Numbered from the stretch's first letter, positions 1 to 9,236 are shown. The stretch: 64,000 nucleotides of DNA from Bacteroidota bacterium (GCA_005884665.1 VBAT01000014.1:153483-217482); one strand, 5' to 3'. Program-made: numbers and translations. The notes: generated from the letters alone by a model not told the origin.

Positions 1-2193
1 CGAACGGAAAAAGTGGATGAGATCCTGCTGGGTGGCAATCGCCCGGAAAATATCCAGAACGAGATCGAGGTATTAAGGTCGCGTCCCCTTATGGAAAGAG
101 TTGTGAGAAAGCTGAACCTGGAATTCAATTATATAGCCAAGGGGAAGATCAAGGATTATAACATTTACAAACAAGGTCCTTTCATCATCGAAGCTTTTGA
201 GCTGACCGATACCACGCAGAGCTTTTCCCAGAATATAAAATTCGCCAGTGCACAACAGTTCCGGGTCAACGACGAACCTACCCTGTTTAACGTAGGCCAG
301 TTGTACAAAAACGAAAAAGGTGTATTCCGGTTGGTAAAACAGGCGCCTGCCGTTGCCGGCAATGAATACAATATAACCTGGATACCAACCAAGAGTGTGG
401 CCGCTTCATTGGCTGCTGGAGTAAAAGTAAATCCAAAGACACCGGGGACAAGTATTCTCTCGATCACGTTGCAAAGCACCAATGCTCAAATGGCCGCAGA
501 TATCGTGAATACGTTGATTGTCGAGTACGATTCAATGACAATTGAATCAAACAATTATTCCAATCAGCAGATGCTCCAGTTCATAAAGGATCGATTGGCT
601 GATATGGACATTCAACTGGATACCCTTAAATTGAAATTTTTACAATACCGGCAAAAGCATAAACTTTTCAATGTAGATAAACAGCTGGAAACTTCACTGA
701 ATAAAGTTATTGAAGCCGATAAGGCATCGGCCGAGCAACAATTCAAGCTGGAGGTAGCGACCGAGATCAACAAATACATTACCGATAAAGAGCACCAGTA
801 TAGCGAAAAGACCCCGTCACCGCTCATTTTGGAAGATCCTACGCTAAACCTTTTGATTGGTCAGTACAACCAATTGCAACTCAGCCGTCGTGCCCTCATG
901 GATGGAAACGTTCCGCGAAGTAACCCACTTGTAAAAGAAACAGAAGGCCAGATTGAGCAACTGCGTACAAAACTTATCGAAAATCTGAATAACATAAGAT
1001 TATCTCTGGCCTCTTCTATTAATAGATTGAGAGGTGCCAGCGGAACGGAACAAAGATCACTTCAGGATCTTCCCTATGAATTGAAGGATTATGTTGAATT
1101 GGAAAGAAAGATAGAAACCAAGCAGGCTTTGTATACTTTACTGGAGGCAAAACAGGCTGAAGTAGAAATACAGATGTCTTCCACTCCGTCCAATTCAAAA
1201 ATTATCGACCAGGCATCCGCCTCCAACACACCGGTGAAACCCAACCGCAAAACAATACAGATACTGGCAATCCTCGTAGGTATGGGGTTGCCCGCATTGA
1301 TAATATTCGTGGGAGAGGTTTTAAATGATAAGATAAGCACCCGGTTTGATATCGAAAGACTGACCCAGGCGCCGATCCTCGGAGAGATAGGACATTCATT
1401 TGCTGACAGCACTCTGATCGTAAGCAAGACCAGCCGGACCATGGTGGCTGAGCAGTTCCGTATCATCCGATCGAATCTTCAATATGTCGTCAACAAACCG
1501 GACAAATCCGTCATACTTGTTACTTCATCATTCAGCGGCGAAGGCAAATCATTTATCAGCACCAATATGGCGGCAGTACTGGCGCTCGCCGGTAAAAAGA
1601 CGATCATCCTGGAATTTGATATACGCAAACCCAAAGTCTTGTCGGGTTTGCATATTACAAAAAGACCCGGTATCACCAATTACTTAATGGGAAAGGCGAC
1701 AATAGAGGAACTGATAACACCAGTGCCAGAGTATGAACATCTTTATGTGCTCTCCTGTGGTCCTATTCCGCCCAATCCTTCGGAAATGCTGCTTGACACG
1801 AAAGTGGCCGAGCTGTTTGAAAAAGTAGGAAAAATGTTTGAAGTGATCGTGATCGATACTGCACCGGTGGGAATGGTCAGCGATGCATTAACACTGAGTA
1901 AGTTCGCGGATTGCACATTATATCTCGTGCGCCAGGGACACACTTTCAAAAAACAGATCGCCCTGATCGACGAACTCTACCGCGAAAGCAAACTACCCAA
2001 AGTTTCCATAGTCATCAATGACGTAAAAAATAAGCCGGGCTACGGCTATTATGGTTATGGACGTTACGGATACGGGTATGGTTACGGTTATGGCAGTAGT
2101 TATTATGAAGAAGAAAAGCCGCCCCTTACACTTTTAGAAAAAGTGTTCGCGACTTTAAACCCCCGGAAATGGCTACGTCGTTTCGGCAAATAA
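1..2193 (+). CDS. Wzc-like BY-kinase / polysaccharide co-polymerase, 5' partial
   Basis: Inner-membrane tyrosine autokinase that controls polymer length in Wzx/Wzy export. The frame is open to base 1 (RTEK precede the GTG at 13), so the N-terminus with the first membrane helix lies outside the window. Visible in order: end of the Wzz domain, a long coiled-coil periplasmic region, a second membrane helix near visible residues 419-443, then the kinase. The kinase has Walker A GEGKS near 513-517, A' motif LEFDIRKP near 537-544 (Glu where the first Asp is usual) and Walker B VIVIDTAP near 614-621. A YG-rich tail at about 681-705 is the expected autophosphorylation cluster. Its usual phosphatase partner is encoded far away at 56433. 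Confidence 0.93.
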   Translation, partial: RTEKVDEILLGGNRPENIQNEIEVLRSRPLMERVVRKLNLEFNYIAKGKIKDYNIYKQGPFIIEAFELTDTTQSFSQNIKFASAQQFRVNDEPTLFNVGQLYKNEKGVFRLVKQAPAVAGNEYNITWIPTKSVAASLAAGVKVNPKTPGTSILSITLQSTNAQMAADIVNTLIVEYDSMTIESNNYSNQQMLQFIKDRLADMDIQLDTLKLKFLQYRQKHKLFNVDKQLETSLNKVIEADKASAEQQFKLEVATEINKYITDKEHQYSEKTPSPLILEDPTLNLLIGQYNQLQLSRRALMDGNVPRSNPLVKETEGQIEQLRTKLIENLNNIRLSLASSINRLRGASGTEQRSLQDLPYELKDYVELERKIETKQALYTLLEAKQAEVEIQMSSTPSNSKIIDQASASNTPVKPNRKTIQILAILVGMGLPALIIFVGEVLNDKISTRFDIERLTQAPILGEIGHSFADSTLIVSKTSRTMVAEQFRIIRSNLQYVVNKPDKSVILVTSSFSGEGKSFISTNMAAVLALAGKKTIILEFDIRKPKVLSGLHITKRPGITNYLMGKATIEELITPVPEYEHLYVLSCGPIPPNPSEMLLDTKVAELFEKVGKMFEVIVIDTAPVGMVSDALTLSKFADCTLYLVRQGHTFKKQIALIDELYRESKLPKVSIVINDVKNKPGYGYYGYGRYGYGYGYGYGSSYYEEEKPPLTLLEKVFATLNPRKWLRRFGK

Positions 2194-2211
2194 TCAACTC
2201 ATAGATCTCCC

Positions 2212-3162
2212 ATGCGCATTTTAGTTACTGGCGGCGCCGGTTTCATCGGCTCTAACCTTGTTGAAAAATTATTACAGGACAACCGGGTGACCCTGGTCCG
2301 TGTACTGGATAATCTTGCTACAGGGTCATTAAAAAATATTGAAGCTTTTAACGCAGATCCGAAATTCGAATTCCTGGAAGGTGATATACGCAATTACGAT
2401 ACCTGTCTTGAGGCATGTGATACAATTGACCTGGTAACCCACCAGGCTGCATTGGGCTCAGTGCCCCGTTCCATCGCCGACCCGCTTACTACAAATGAGG
2501 TGAACATCACGGGTACACTTAATGTTTTTACGGCGGCAAAAGAAAAGAAAATCAAAAGAGTGGTATATGCAGCCAGTTCATCCACTTACGGTGATCATCC
2601 CGGTCTGCCTAAGGTAGAAGACAAGATCGGAAACCCGATTTCTCCTTACGCAGTAACGAAATACGTGATGGAGCTGTATGCAAGGGTTTATGCAAGTTTG
2701 TACAATATGCAATTTATTGGTCTTCGTTATTTCAATATATTCGGTCCAAGGCAAAACCCGATGGGAGCTTATGCAGCTGTGATCCCCCTGTTCGCAAAAG
2801 CATTGATTGAAAATAAACCACCGCTTATTAACGGCGATGGTAGTCATAGCCGCGACTTCACTTATGTCGACAATGCAGTCCAGGCGAACATTCTTTCTCT
2901 ATTCACTAAAAATGATTCTGCGATTAACCAGGTATATAATATTGCCTGTGGTCACCAAACATCATTGCTTGAACTATTCAACCAACTAAAAAAGGAAGCT
3001 AAAAGCGATCTTCAGCCCATCCACGGTCCAGAAAGAACGGGCGACGTGAAGCATAGCCTGGCAGATATTTCCAAAGCTGAAAAGCTCCTGGGTTATAGCC
3101 CGGCGGTGTCTATTGAAGAGGGGTTGAGGATGACGTACAGGTGGTACAGGAAGGAAGGTTGA
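2212..3162 (+). CDS. wbpP: UDP-N-acetylhexosamine(-uronate) 4-epimerase, WbpP/TviC family
   Basis: Extended SDR of 316 aa. It interconverts the C4 configuration of UDP-GlcNAc/GalNAc or their uronic acids, giving precursors such as GalNAc(A). Rossmann motif GGAGFIG is at residues 7-13 and Y146-xxx-K150 is the catalytic pair. The stretches HQAALGSVPRS (78-87 region) and ASSSTYGDHPGLPKVED match the WbpP family as I remember it, which is much closer than generic GalE. The stop codon lies inside a hexamer repeat array, so the last codons may have been altered by the repeat. Substrate preference within the family cannot be decided from sequence alone. Confidence 0.85.
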   Translation: MRILVTGGAGFIGSNLVEKLLQDNRVTLVRVLDNLATGSLKNIEAFNADPKFEFLEGDIRNYDTCLEACDTIDLVTHQAALGSVPRSIADPLTTNEVNITGTLNVFTAAKEKKIKRVVYAASSSTYGDHPGLPKVEDKIGNPISPYAVTKYVMELYARVYASLYNMQFIGLRYFNIFGPRQNPMGAYAAVIPLFAKALIENKPPLINGDGSHSRDFTYVDNAVQANILSLFTKNDSAINQVYNIACGHQTSLLELFNQLKKEAKSDLQPIHGPERTGDVKHSLADISKAEKLLGYSPAVSIEEGLRMTYRWYRKEG

Positions 3163-3276
3163 GGATAAGGTTGAGGATAAGGTTGAGGATAAGGTTGAGG
3201 ATAAGGTTGAGGTTGAGGATAAGGTTAAGGATAAGGATAAGGTTAAGGTTGAGGTTGAGGTTAAGGTTGAGACTAA
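3156..3276 (+). repeat. Tandem hexamer array (GGTTGA/GGATAA/GGTTAA)
   Basis: About 20 degenerate hexamers of the type GGTTGA, GGATAA and GGTTAA run from the end of the wbpP-like gene to just before the four-helix-bundle gene. They contain no stop codons in one frame and would encode an (Leu-Arg/Ile-Arg) stretch, which makes an artificial N-terminal extension of the following gene. The same motif recurs in inverted orientation at 3671-3702. Confidence 0.9.
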
Positions 3277-3290
3277 GAATTAAAGAGGAT

Positions 3291-3650
3291 ATGCCATTTT
3301 ACGATTTTACTGAAATGCCAGTGTGGCAAAAGGCAAATGAAATCGTGGGAGATATTTATAAATTGACGGAAGGACTTCCTAAAAAAGAAGATTATGCGTT
3401 ATGTGGACAAATTAGGGATGCCGCTCTCAGTATTGCAGCAAATATTGCGGAAGGATTCGGTAGGAACCATACAAAGGATAAAATGAATTTTTATTATTAT
3501 TCACGAGGAAGTTGTTTTGAAGTAAGAAGCCATCTTTATTGCGGTAGAACAGTTGGTTATTTTTCAACCGAACAAATGGAAATCCCAAATCAAAAATGTC
3601 TTGCAGTTATTGAAGAATTAAATAAAATAATTAAAGGGTTAAAAGGTTAA
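3291..3650 (+). CDS. Four-helix bundle protein (S23/23S rRNA intervening-sequence protein family)
   Basis: A 119-aa protein starting at ATG 3291 (MPFYDFTEMPVWQKA). The N-terminal W-x-K-A helix, the segment LCGQIRDAALSIAANIAEGFGR and the C-terminal helical EELNKIIKGLK are characteristic of the TIGR02436/S23 four-helix-bundle family. The family was first noticed in 23S rRNA intervening sequences and is scattered through Bacteroidota genomes; its function is unknown. The upstream open frame (from 3141) is only translated hexamer repeat, so the ATG at 3291 is preferred. The gene is AT-rich relative to neighbours and is bracketed by inverted copies of the repeat, which suggests it arrived as a small unit between two sugar genes. 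Confidence 0.85.
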   Translation: MPFYDFTEMPVWQKANEIVGDIYKLTEGLPKKEDYALCGQIRDAALSIAANIAEGFGRNHTKDKMNFYYYSRGSCFEVRSHLYCGRTVGYFSTEQMEIPNQKCLAVIEELNKIIKGLKG

Positions 3651-3670
3651 ATTGATAACTCCCTACTGTT

Positions 3671-3702
3671 AGCCTTAACCTTAACCTCAACCTCAATCTT
3701 AG
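3671..3702. repeat. Inverted copy of the hexamer array
   Basis: The sequence reads as CCTTAA and CCTCAA hexamers, the reverse complement of the motif at 3156-3276. The two arrays therefore flank the four-helix-bundle gene in opposite orientation and could pair in a transcript. The right array ends 3 bases before the rmlB start codon. Confidence 0.85.
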
Positions 3703-3705
3703 TAA

Positions 3706-4746
3706 ATGACCATCATAGTAACAGGAGGCGCAGGTTTCATCGGCTCACATGTGGTCAGGCGTTTTGTTACCAATTATCCCGGTTATCGCATTGTCAACCT
3801 GGATGCACTGACCTATGCAGGAAATTTGGAGAACCTTCGCGATATTGAACAGGAACCGAATTATTTTTTTGAAAAAGGGAATATTCTGGATACGGGTGAC
3901 CTGGAAAGAATATTCAGCCAGTATTCACCCGACGGCGTGATTCACCTGGCAGCCGAAAGTCATGTGGACCGTTCTATTCTTTCGCCGCTCGATTTTGTGT
4001 ATACCAATATCATTGGCACGGTAAACCTTTTGAGTGTTGCCAGGAAACACTGGACAGGTACAAAAGGCAAACGGTTTTATCATGTTTCCACAGACGAAGT
4101 GTATGGTGCATTGGGTGCTACCGGTTATTTTACGGAAGAAACAAAATATGATCCCCACTCGCCTTACAGCGCTTCCAAAGCATCGTCGGATCATTTTGTA
4201 AGGGCTTATGGCGATACCTATCAACTGCCCGTGATCGTTACGAATTGTTCAAATAACTACGGCCCGAATCATTTCCCCGAAAAACTGATCCCGCTTTTTA
4301 TCAATAATATCATTGAGAAAAAGCCATTACCTGTATATGGCGATGGGTTGTATACCAGGGATTGGCTGTTTGTAAAAGATCATGCCGTGGCTATTGATCT
4401 TGTTTTTCATAAAGGAAAAGATTTCGAAACCTATAATATCGGCGGGTTCAATGAACGGAAAAATATCGATCTTGTTAAGCTGCTTTGCAAAATGATGGAT
4501 GAAAAAATGGGCAATGCACCAGGTACAAGCGAAAAGCTGATCACATATGTAAAAGACAGGCCCGGGCATGACCGTCGTTATGCGATCGATGCATCTAAGA
4601 TCAATAAGGAGCTTGGCTGGAAACCTTCTGTTACATTTGAAGAAGGCCTGAGCCAGACAATCGACTGGTATCTTCAGAATACCGAATGGCTTAAACATGT
4701 AACGTCCGGGGAATACCAGCAATACTATCAGAAACAGTACCAATAA
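3706..4746 (+). CDS. rmlB: dTDP-glucose 4,6-dehydratase
   Basis: Converts dTDP-glucose to dTDP-4-keto-6-deoxyglucose, the branch point for rhamnose, quinovosamine (Qui4N), fucosamine and other 6-deoxy sugars. The 346-aa length is typical. GGAGFIG is at 7-13, the catalytic T129-D130-E131 triad at STDEVYG and Y154-xxx-K158 are all present, with the family signature AAESHVDRS at 83-90. Neither rmlC nor rmlD is seen in the window, and the only rmlA here is broken, so the product probably feeds an amino-sugar branch or relies on genes elsewhere. Confidence 0.96.
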   Translation: MTIIVTGGAGFIGSHVVRRFVTNYPGYRIVNLDALTYAGNLENLRDIEQEPNYFFEKGNILDTGDLERIFSQYSPDGVIHLAAESHVDRSILSPLDFVYTNIIGTVNLLSVARKHWTGTKGKRFYHVSTDEVYGALGATGYFTEETKYDPHSPYSASKASSDHFVRAYGDTYQLPVIVTNCSNNYGPNHFPEKLIPLFINNIIEKKPLPVYGDGLYTRDWLFVKDHAVAIDLVFHKGKDFETYNIGGFNERKNIDLVKLLCKMMDEKMGNAPGTSEKLITYVKDRPGHDRRYAIDASKINKELGWKPSVTFEEGLSQTIDWYLQNTEWLKHVTSGEYQQYYQKQYQ

Positions 4747-4768
4747 AAAAGAACCAGGCATCAAGCGC

Positions 4769-4917
4769 CAAGAACCAAATAAATCCGAATCACCAAATCC
4801 GAAAATCGAAAAAGGGAGCATCCCGATACATTCGGGATCGGATTTCGTATTTAAATATTCGTGCTTTTTTGGTTCTTGTTTTTGGTTCTTGTTTTTGGTT
4901 CTTGTCTTTGGTTCTTG
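4769..4917. repeat. CAAGAACC/GGTTCTTG terminal-inverted-repeat element, copy A
   Basis: Begins with CAAGAACCAAATAAAT and ends with its near reverse complement ending in GGTTCTTG. The right end is expanded into four GGTTCTTG units at exactly 13-base spacing (starts 4871, 4884, 4897, 4910). An internal palindrome TCCCGATACATTCGGGA lies near 4822-4838. Related copies are at 30542-30750 and 58540-58769. The element fills most of the gap between rmlB and the next glycosyltransferase. Confidence 0.85.
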
Positions 4918-4945
4918 TGATTTGGATCTTTAGAAGTAAGTAAAC

Positions 4946-6181
4946 GTGCAAAAAACGATTCTGTATATATCTTACGATGGAATGACCGACCAACTCGGTC
5001 AGAGCCAGGTATTGCCCTACCTCTGCGAACTAAAGAATTATGGATTTGATTTTCACCTTATCAGTTGCGAGAAGCCGGAAAAATTCAAACAGCATAAAGG
5101 AATTATTGAAGCAATTTGTGAAAAGAATGGCATCCGCTGGTACCCGCTGGCTTACACCAAGAGACCACCGGTTTATTCCACGATAAAAGATATAAGGAAC
5201 ATCAGGCGCCTTGCCTTCCAGTTGCAAAAACAGCATCATTTCGATATGGTGCATTGCAGGGGATATATCCCGGCACTGGTAGGTTTGCAATTAAAAAAGA
5301 AAGCAGGAGTACGTTTTCTCTTTGATATGCGCGGTCTTTGGGCCAATGAAAAAGTGGATGCCGGAAGCTGGAATCTCAACAATCCTCTTTACAGGTCGAT
5401 ATATAATCATTTCAAGAAAAAAGAAAGGCAATTCTTCGAAAATGCCGATTATACGATCAGTCTTACCCAGGCGGGGCAAAAAGAGATAGGTTCATGGAAA
5501 TATATTGCTGATAATCCTGTAAAAATTGAAGTGATCCCTTGTTGCGCAGATCTTACGTTGTTTGATCCTGTGCGTGTAGAAGAAGACCTGGTGGCCAGGA
5601 TCCGCAAAGACACCGGTATTCATAATGGTGAGCCCGTCCTTTCCTATCTGGGAAGTATCGGCAGCTGGTACATGCTTGATGAAATGCTTGATTTCTTCAA
5701 TGTCTATTGCAGGAAATATCCCTCTGCCCGCTTCTTTTTTATTACAGGTGACCAGCATGACCTGATACGTAATAAAGCAGCAGAAAAAAATATCGCTGCC
5801 GAAAAGATCATCATCCGGCCGGCGACGAGGAATGAAGTACCTGCAAGCATTTCGCTTAGCACCCATTCCGTTTTTTTTATACGGCCCACCTATAGCAAGA
5901 TCAGCAGCAGTCCCACCAAGCAGGCTGAGCTCATGGGTATGGGTGTGCCCGTGATCAGCAATGCTGGAGTAGGAGATACTTCGGCCATTATTGAAAAATA
6001 TAAAAGTGGTATTGTGATCAAAGATTTTTCTGAAATGTCTTATGATGAAGCGATAGAAAGGTTGCAGCGTTTTTCCGAAGGCAGGGAAAGTATACGCAAC
6101 GGCGCCCTTCAATATTTTTCCCTGGATGAGGGAGTAAAGAAATATCTCCGGGTATACAAACACATACTGGATCAATACTGA
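4946..6181 (+). CDS. Glycosyltransferase family 4
   Basis: A 411-aa GT-B glycosyltransferase likely acting at the cytoplasmic membrane face on the lipid-linked repeat unit. The N-terminal domain opens with ILYISYDGMTDQLGQSQV, a donor-independent Rossmann start typical of GT4 proteins in these loci. The C-terminal domain contains SSSPTKQAELMGMGVPVI (about 316-333), the position of the donor-phosphate-binding E-x7-E region, here in degenerate form. The start is GTG 4946; no ATG lies close upstream because the repeat copy A precedes it. Acceptor and donor sugars cannot be read from sequence. Confidence 0.85.
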   Translation: MQKTILYISYDGMTDQLGQSQVLPYLCELKNYGFDFHLISCEKPEKFKQHKGIIEAICEKNGIRWYPLAYTKRPPVYSTIKDIRNIRRLAFQLQKQHHFDMVHCRGYIPALVGLQLKKKAGVRFLFDMRGLWANEKVDAGSWNLNNPLYRSIYNHFKKKERQFFENADYTISLTQAGQKEIGSWKYIADNPVKIEVIPCCADLTLFDPVRVEEDLVARIRKDTGIHNGEPVLSYLGSIGSWYMLDEMLDFFNVYCRKYPSARFFFITGDQHDLIRNKAAEKNIAAEKIIIRPATRNEVPASISLSTHSVFFIRPTYSKISSSPTKQAELMGMGVPVISNAGVGDTSAIIEKYKSGIVIKDFSEMSYDEAIERLQRFSEGRESIRNGALQYFSLDEGVKKYLRVYKHILDQY

Positions 6182-6272
6182 CCATCCATGAAAAAGAAGC
6201 CCCTTGTTTTGTGTATCGATCGGCGAATACCAGCAGTATTAAAAAAAACAATATCAATCTTAAATTAATCGT

Positions 6273-7286
6273 ATGCCAAAATCACTAGTTACCGGCGGCG
6301 CCGGTTTCATCGGTTCACATGTTGCCAGGCACTGCATGAAGCTTGGACATGAAGTAATTGCTGTTGATGATCTCAGTGGGGGATTTGACGATCATGTACC
6401 ACCCGGCGCAACATTCATAAAAGGAAGCGTTACTGACGAAGGATTTGTCAGCGATCTTTTTGCCAATCATAAATTTGATTACGTGTATCACCTGGCGGCT
6501 TATGCGGCCGAGGGACTGTCGCATTTTATTCGCCGTTACAACTACAACACAAACCTGATCGGCAGTATTAACCTGATCAACGAATCGGTAAAACAAAAAG
6601 TAAAATGTTTTGTTTTTACCTCCTCGATCGCCGTATATGGCAAGGGCCAGCTACCGATGACTGAAGAAATGACCCCCGTACCGGAAGATCCCTATGGTGT
6701 TTCCAAATATGCTGTTGAACTGGACCTGCGTGCAGCCCATGAAATGTTCGGATTGAACTACGTGGTCTTCCGTCCGCATAATGTATATGGAGAAAATCAG
6801 AATATCGGCGATAAATACCGGAACGTGATCGGTATCTTCATGAACCAGATCATGCAGGGAAAACAACTGACTGTCTTTGGCGATGGCACTCAAACCCGCG
6901 CATTCAGTTATATTGACGATGTAGCTATTCCCATTGCGAAAAGCGTAACCATTCCCGCGGCCCAGAACGAGGTATTTAACATCGGCGCCGACAAACCTTA
7001 TACCGTCAATGAGCTGGCGACAGTGGTATGCAATGAATTTGGCGTAAAAGCAGATATCAAACACCTGAGTGCCCGCAATGAAGTGCTTCATGCTTATTCA
7101 GATCATGCCAAGGCCCACCGCGTATTCGGTGAACCTACTGGTATTACCCTGCAGGAAGGAATCAAAAGAATGGCAGCCTGGGCAAAGAAAACCGGCGCCA
7201 GGCAGGGACAGGAGTTTGAAAATATAGAGATCATAGAAAAATTGCCCGACGGCTGGAATCTCACAAAAAAACAAGCGACTCTCTGA
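6273..7286 (+). CDS. NAD-dependent epimerase/dehydratase (extended SDR)
   Basis: A 337-aa GalE-like SDR. Rossmann motif GGAGFIG is at 8-14; YGVSK supplies the catalytic Tyr/Lys around 140-145 after FTSSIAVYG. The motif YHLAAYAAEGLSHFIRR differs from GalE, RmlB and WbpP, so the reaction is left open; 4-epimerase of a UDP-hexose is the most likely class. It is followed 21 bases later by a glycosyltransferase, suggesting co-transcription and possibly that the pair makes and uses the same sugar. Confidence 0.8.
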   Translation: MPKSLVTGGAGFIGSHVARHCMKLGHEVIAVDDLSGGFDDHVPPGATFIKGSVTDEGFVSDLFANHKFDYVYHLAAYAAEGLSHFIRRYNYNTNLIGSINLINESVKQKVKCFVFTSSIAVYGKGQLPMTEEMTPVPEDPYGVSKYAVELDLRAAHEMFGLNYVVFRPHNVYGENQNIGDKYRNVIGIFMNQIMQGKQLTVFGDGTQTRAFSYIDDVAIPIAKSVTIPAAQNEVFNIGADKPYTVNELATVVCNEFGVKADIKHLSARNEVLHAYSDHAKAHRVFGEPTGITLQEGIKRMAAWAKKTGARQGQEFENIEIIEKLPDGWNLTKKQATL

Positions 7287-7307
7287 TCCGCCCGATTTAA
7301 TATCATT

Positions 7308-8393
7308 ATGAAGAAGAAAGTTCTTTTTATCTGCCTGCATCGGCCTGACCGTTCACCCGGCCAGCGTTTCCGTTTCGAACAATATCTCACTCATCTCGAT
7401 GGGCACGGGTATGAATGCAAATTATCTTACCTGCTCAATGAAAAAGACGATAAAGCATTTTATTCAAAAGGGAAATTTTCAAAAAAAGTATTTATTTACC
7501 TGAAAACACTTCTCAAACGTACCGGCGACTGGCTGGGTATGAATAAATACGATATCATTTTCATTTTCCGCGATGCATTGATGACGGGTTCAACTTTTTT
7601 TGAAAAAAGATTTGCCGGCTCCAAAGCCAAACTCATTTTTGATTTTGATGACGCGATATGGCTGCAAAATGTATCGGATGCGAATAAAAAACTTTCTTTT
7701 TTGAAAGATGCCGGGAAAACCGGCACCATTATCAGGCTTTGTGACATGGTATTCGCCGGTAATCAATACCTGAAAGATTATGCTTCCCAATTCAACAATA
7801 ACATCGTCATTGTTCCGACAACGATCGACACCGATCTTTATGTGTCTAAAAGAAAGAACAATGATTCACCGGTAGTTTGTATCGGGTGGAGCGGAAGTTT
7901 TTCGACCATCCAGCATTTTGCCCTGGCCATCCCTGCGCTGAGAAGGATAAAGGATAAATACGGCGATAAAGTGAAATTCAAGATCATTGGTGATGGAAGA
8001 TATTATTGCGAGGAACTCAAAACGCAAGGCGTTCCCTGGATAGCAGCGACCGAACTCGAAGACCTCTCGGAAATAGACATCGGCGTGATGCCATTGCCCG
8101 ATGATGAGTGGGCAAAAGGAAAATGCGGCTTGAAGGGATTACAATATATGGCCCTGGGTATTCCTACACTCATGTCGCCGGTCGGGGTCAACTCTGAAAT
8201 AATTCAAAACGGCGTAAATGGATACCTTCCTTCAACGGAAGACGAATGGGTGGATATGGTTTCGCTCCTGGTCGAGAATAAAGATTGCAGGATAAAGATT
8301 GGCTCGGCAGGAAGACAAACCGTGATCGACAGGTATTCGGTACATGCATGGAAAGATAAATACGTAGAATATTTTAACCGGCTCACACAATGA
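7308..8393 (+). CDS. Glycosyltransferase (GT4-like)
   Basis: A 361-aa GT-B type transferase. It starts MKKKVLFICLHRPDRSPGQRF, with a following segment FIFRDALMTGSTFFEKR. The C-terminal domain carries CGLKGLQYMALGIPTLMS, the equivalent of the GT4 E-x7-E donor site with the Glu residues replaced, and IGWSGSFSTIQHF at the inter-domain position. It lies in a compact run from the SDR at 6273 to the rmlA remnant at 8433. Donor and acceptor unknown. Confidence 0.8.
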   Translation: MKKKVLFICLHRPDRSPGQRFRFEQYLTHLDGHGYECKLSYLLNEKDDKAFYSKGKFSKKVFIYLKTLLKRTGDWLGMNKYDIIFIFRDALMTGSTFFEKRFAGSKAKLIFDFDDAIWLQNVSDANKKLSFLKDAGKTGTIIRLCDMVFAGNQYLKDYASQFNNNIVIVPTTIDTDLYVSKRKNNDSPVVCIGWSGSFSTIQHFALAIPALRRIKDKYGDKVKFKIIGDGRYYCEELKTQGVPWIAATELEDLSEIDIGVMPLPDDEWAKGKCGLKGLQYMALGIPTLMSPVGVNSEIIQNGVNGYLPSTEDEWVDMVSLLVENKDCRIKIGSAGRQTVIDRYSVHAWKDKYVEYFNRLTQ

Positions 8394-8432
8394 TGGCAGC
8401 AACTCAAAAATACCCGGTAACGGGATAGAGAT

Positions 8433-9235
8433 ATGAAAGGTATCATTCTTGCAGGCGGCAGCGGCACACGGTTGTATCCGATCACCAAGGCGATCAGTAA
8501 ACAACTCATGCCGATCTACGACAAACCGATGATCTATTATCCCCTGTCAACTTTGATGATGGCGGGGATAAAGGAAGTTCTGATAATAACAACCCCGGAA
8601 GACAATGCTCAATTCCAGCGATTGCTGGGAAATGGCAGTCATGTAGGTTGCCATTTTGAATATGCCACGCAGGCCACACCCAACGGATTGGCGCAGGCGT
8701 TCGTGATCGGGGCGAAGTTCATTGCCAGTTGCAAAAGTTGAATGATATCCAGGGTGGTTATGTGTTTGCTTACCGTGTATCGGACCCGGAACGCTACGGC
8801 GTGATTGAATTCGATGATGATATGAATGCTGTTTCTATCGAAGAAAAACCTTCGCTGCCTAAATCAAGCTTTGCTGTTCCGGGTCTTTATTTTTATGATA
8901 ACGAAGTGGTGAACATTGCAAAAGATCTCAAACCTTCTGCAAGAGGTGAGTACGAGATCACGGACGTAAATAAAGAGTATCTCCGTAAAGGAAAATTAAA
9001 GGTGGCAGTGCTCGACAGGGGTACAGCCTGGCTCGATACCGGTACTTTTGATTCTTTAAGCGATGCCAGTGAATTTGTAAGGGTGATTGAAAAAAGACAA
9101 GGCACGAAGATCGGTTGCATCGAGGAAGTGGCCTTTCACAATGGCTTTATCACGAGGCAACAATTGCTCGAAAGCGCAGCCGCCCTGAGTAAAAGCGGCT
9201 ATGGCGACTACCTGAAAAAAATCGTTCAGCAGTAA
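8433..9235 (+). pseudogene. rmlA: Glucose-1-phosphate thymidylyltransferase, internal deletion and frameshift
   Basis: RmlA makes dTDP-glucose from dTTP and glucose-1-phosphate. The first part (8433-8741, 102 aa) has the intact nucleotide-binding start [13 protein letters not shown] and runs to [13 protein letters not shown], then goes out of frame and stops. The second part, in another frame, resumes at [24 protein letters not shown] and continues to the normal C-terminus at 9235. Compared with the family, about 22-23 residues are missing at about 8720-8727, including the metal-binding LGDN motif. The interval is 803 nt (3n+2), so the missing length must be 3n+1, for example 67 or 70 nt. Unless this is an assembly collapse, no active enzyme is made. 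The wzm start follows the stop by one base. Confidence 0.85.
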
Positions 9236-9236
9236 G

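Noticed and set aside
3156..3276. CRISPR array
   Set aside because: The units are contiguous hexamers without unique spacers and no cas genes are present.
3141..3290. N-terminal (Leu-Arg)n extension of the four-helix-bundle protein
   Set aside because: It is translated hexamer repeat overlapping the end of wbpP; the family N-terminus begins at ATG 3291.
4871..4917. Short CRISPR or operator array of GGTTCTTG
   Set aside because: Spacers are 5-base T-rich runs, identical or nearly so, and the array is the expanded end of a dispersed element.
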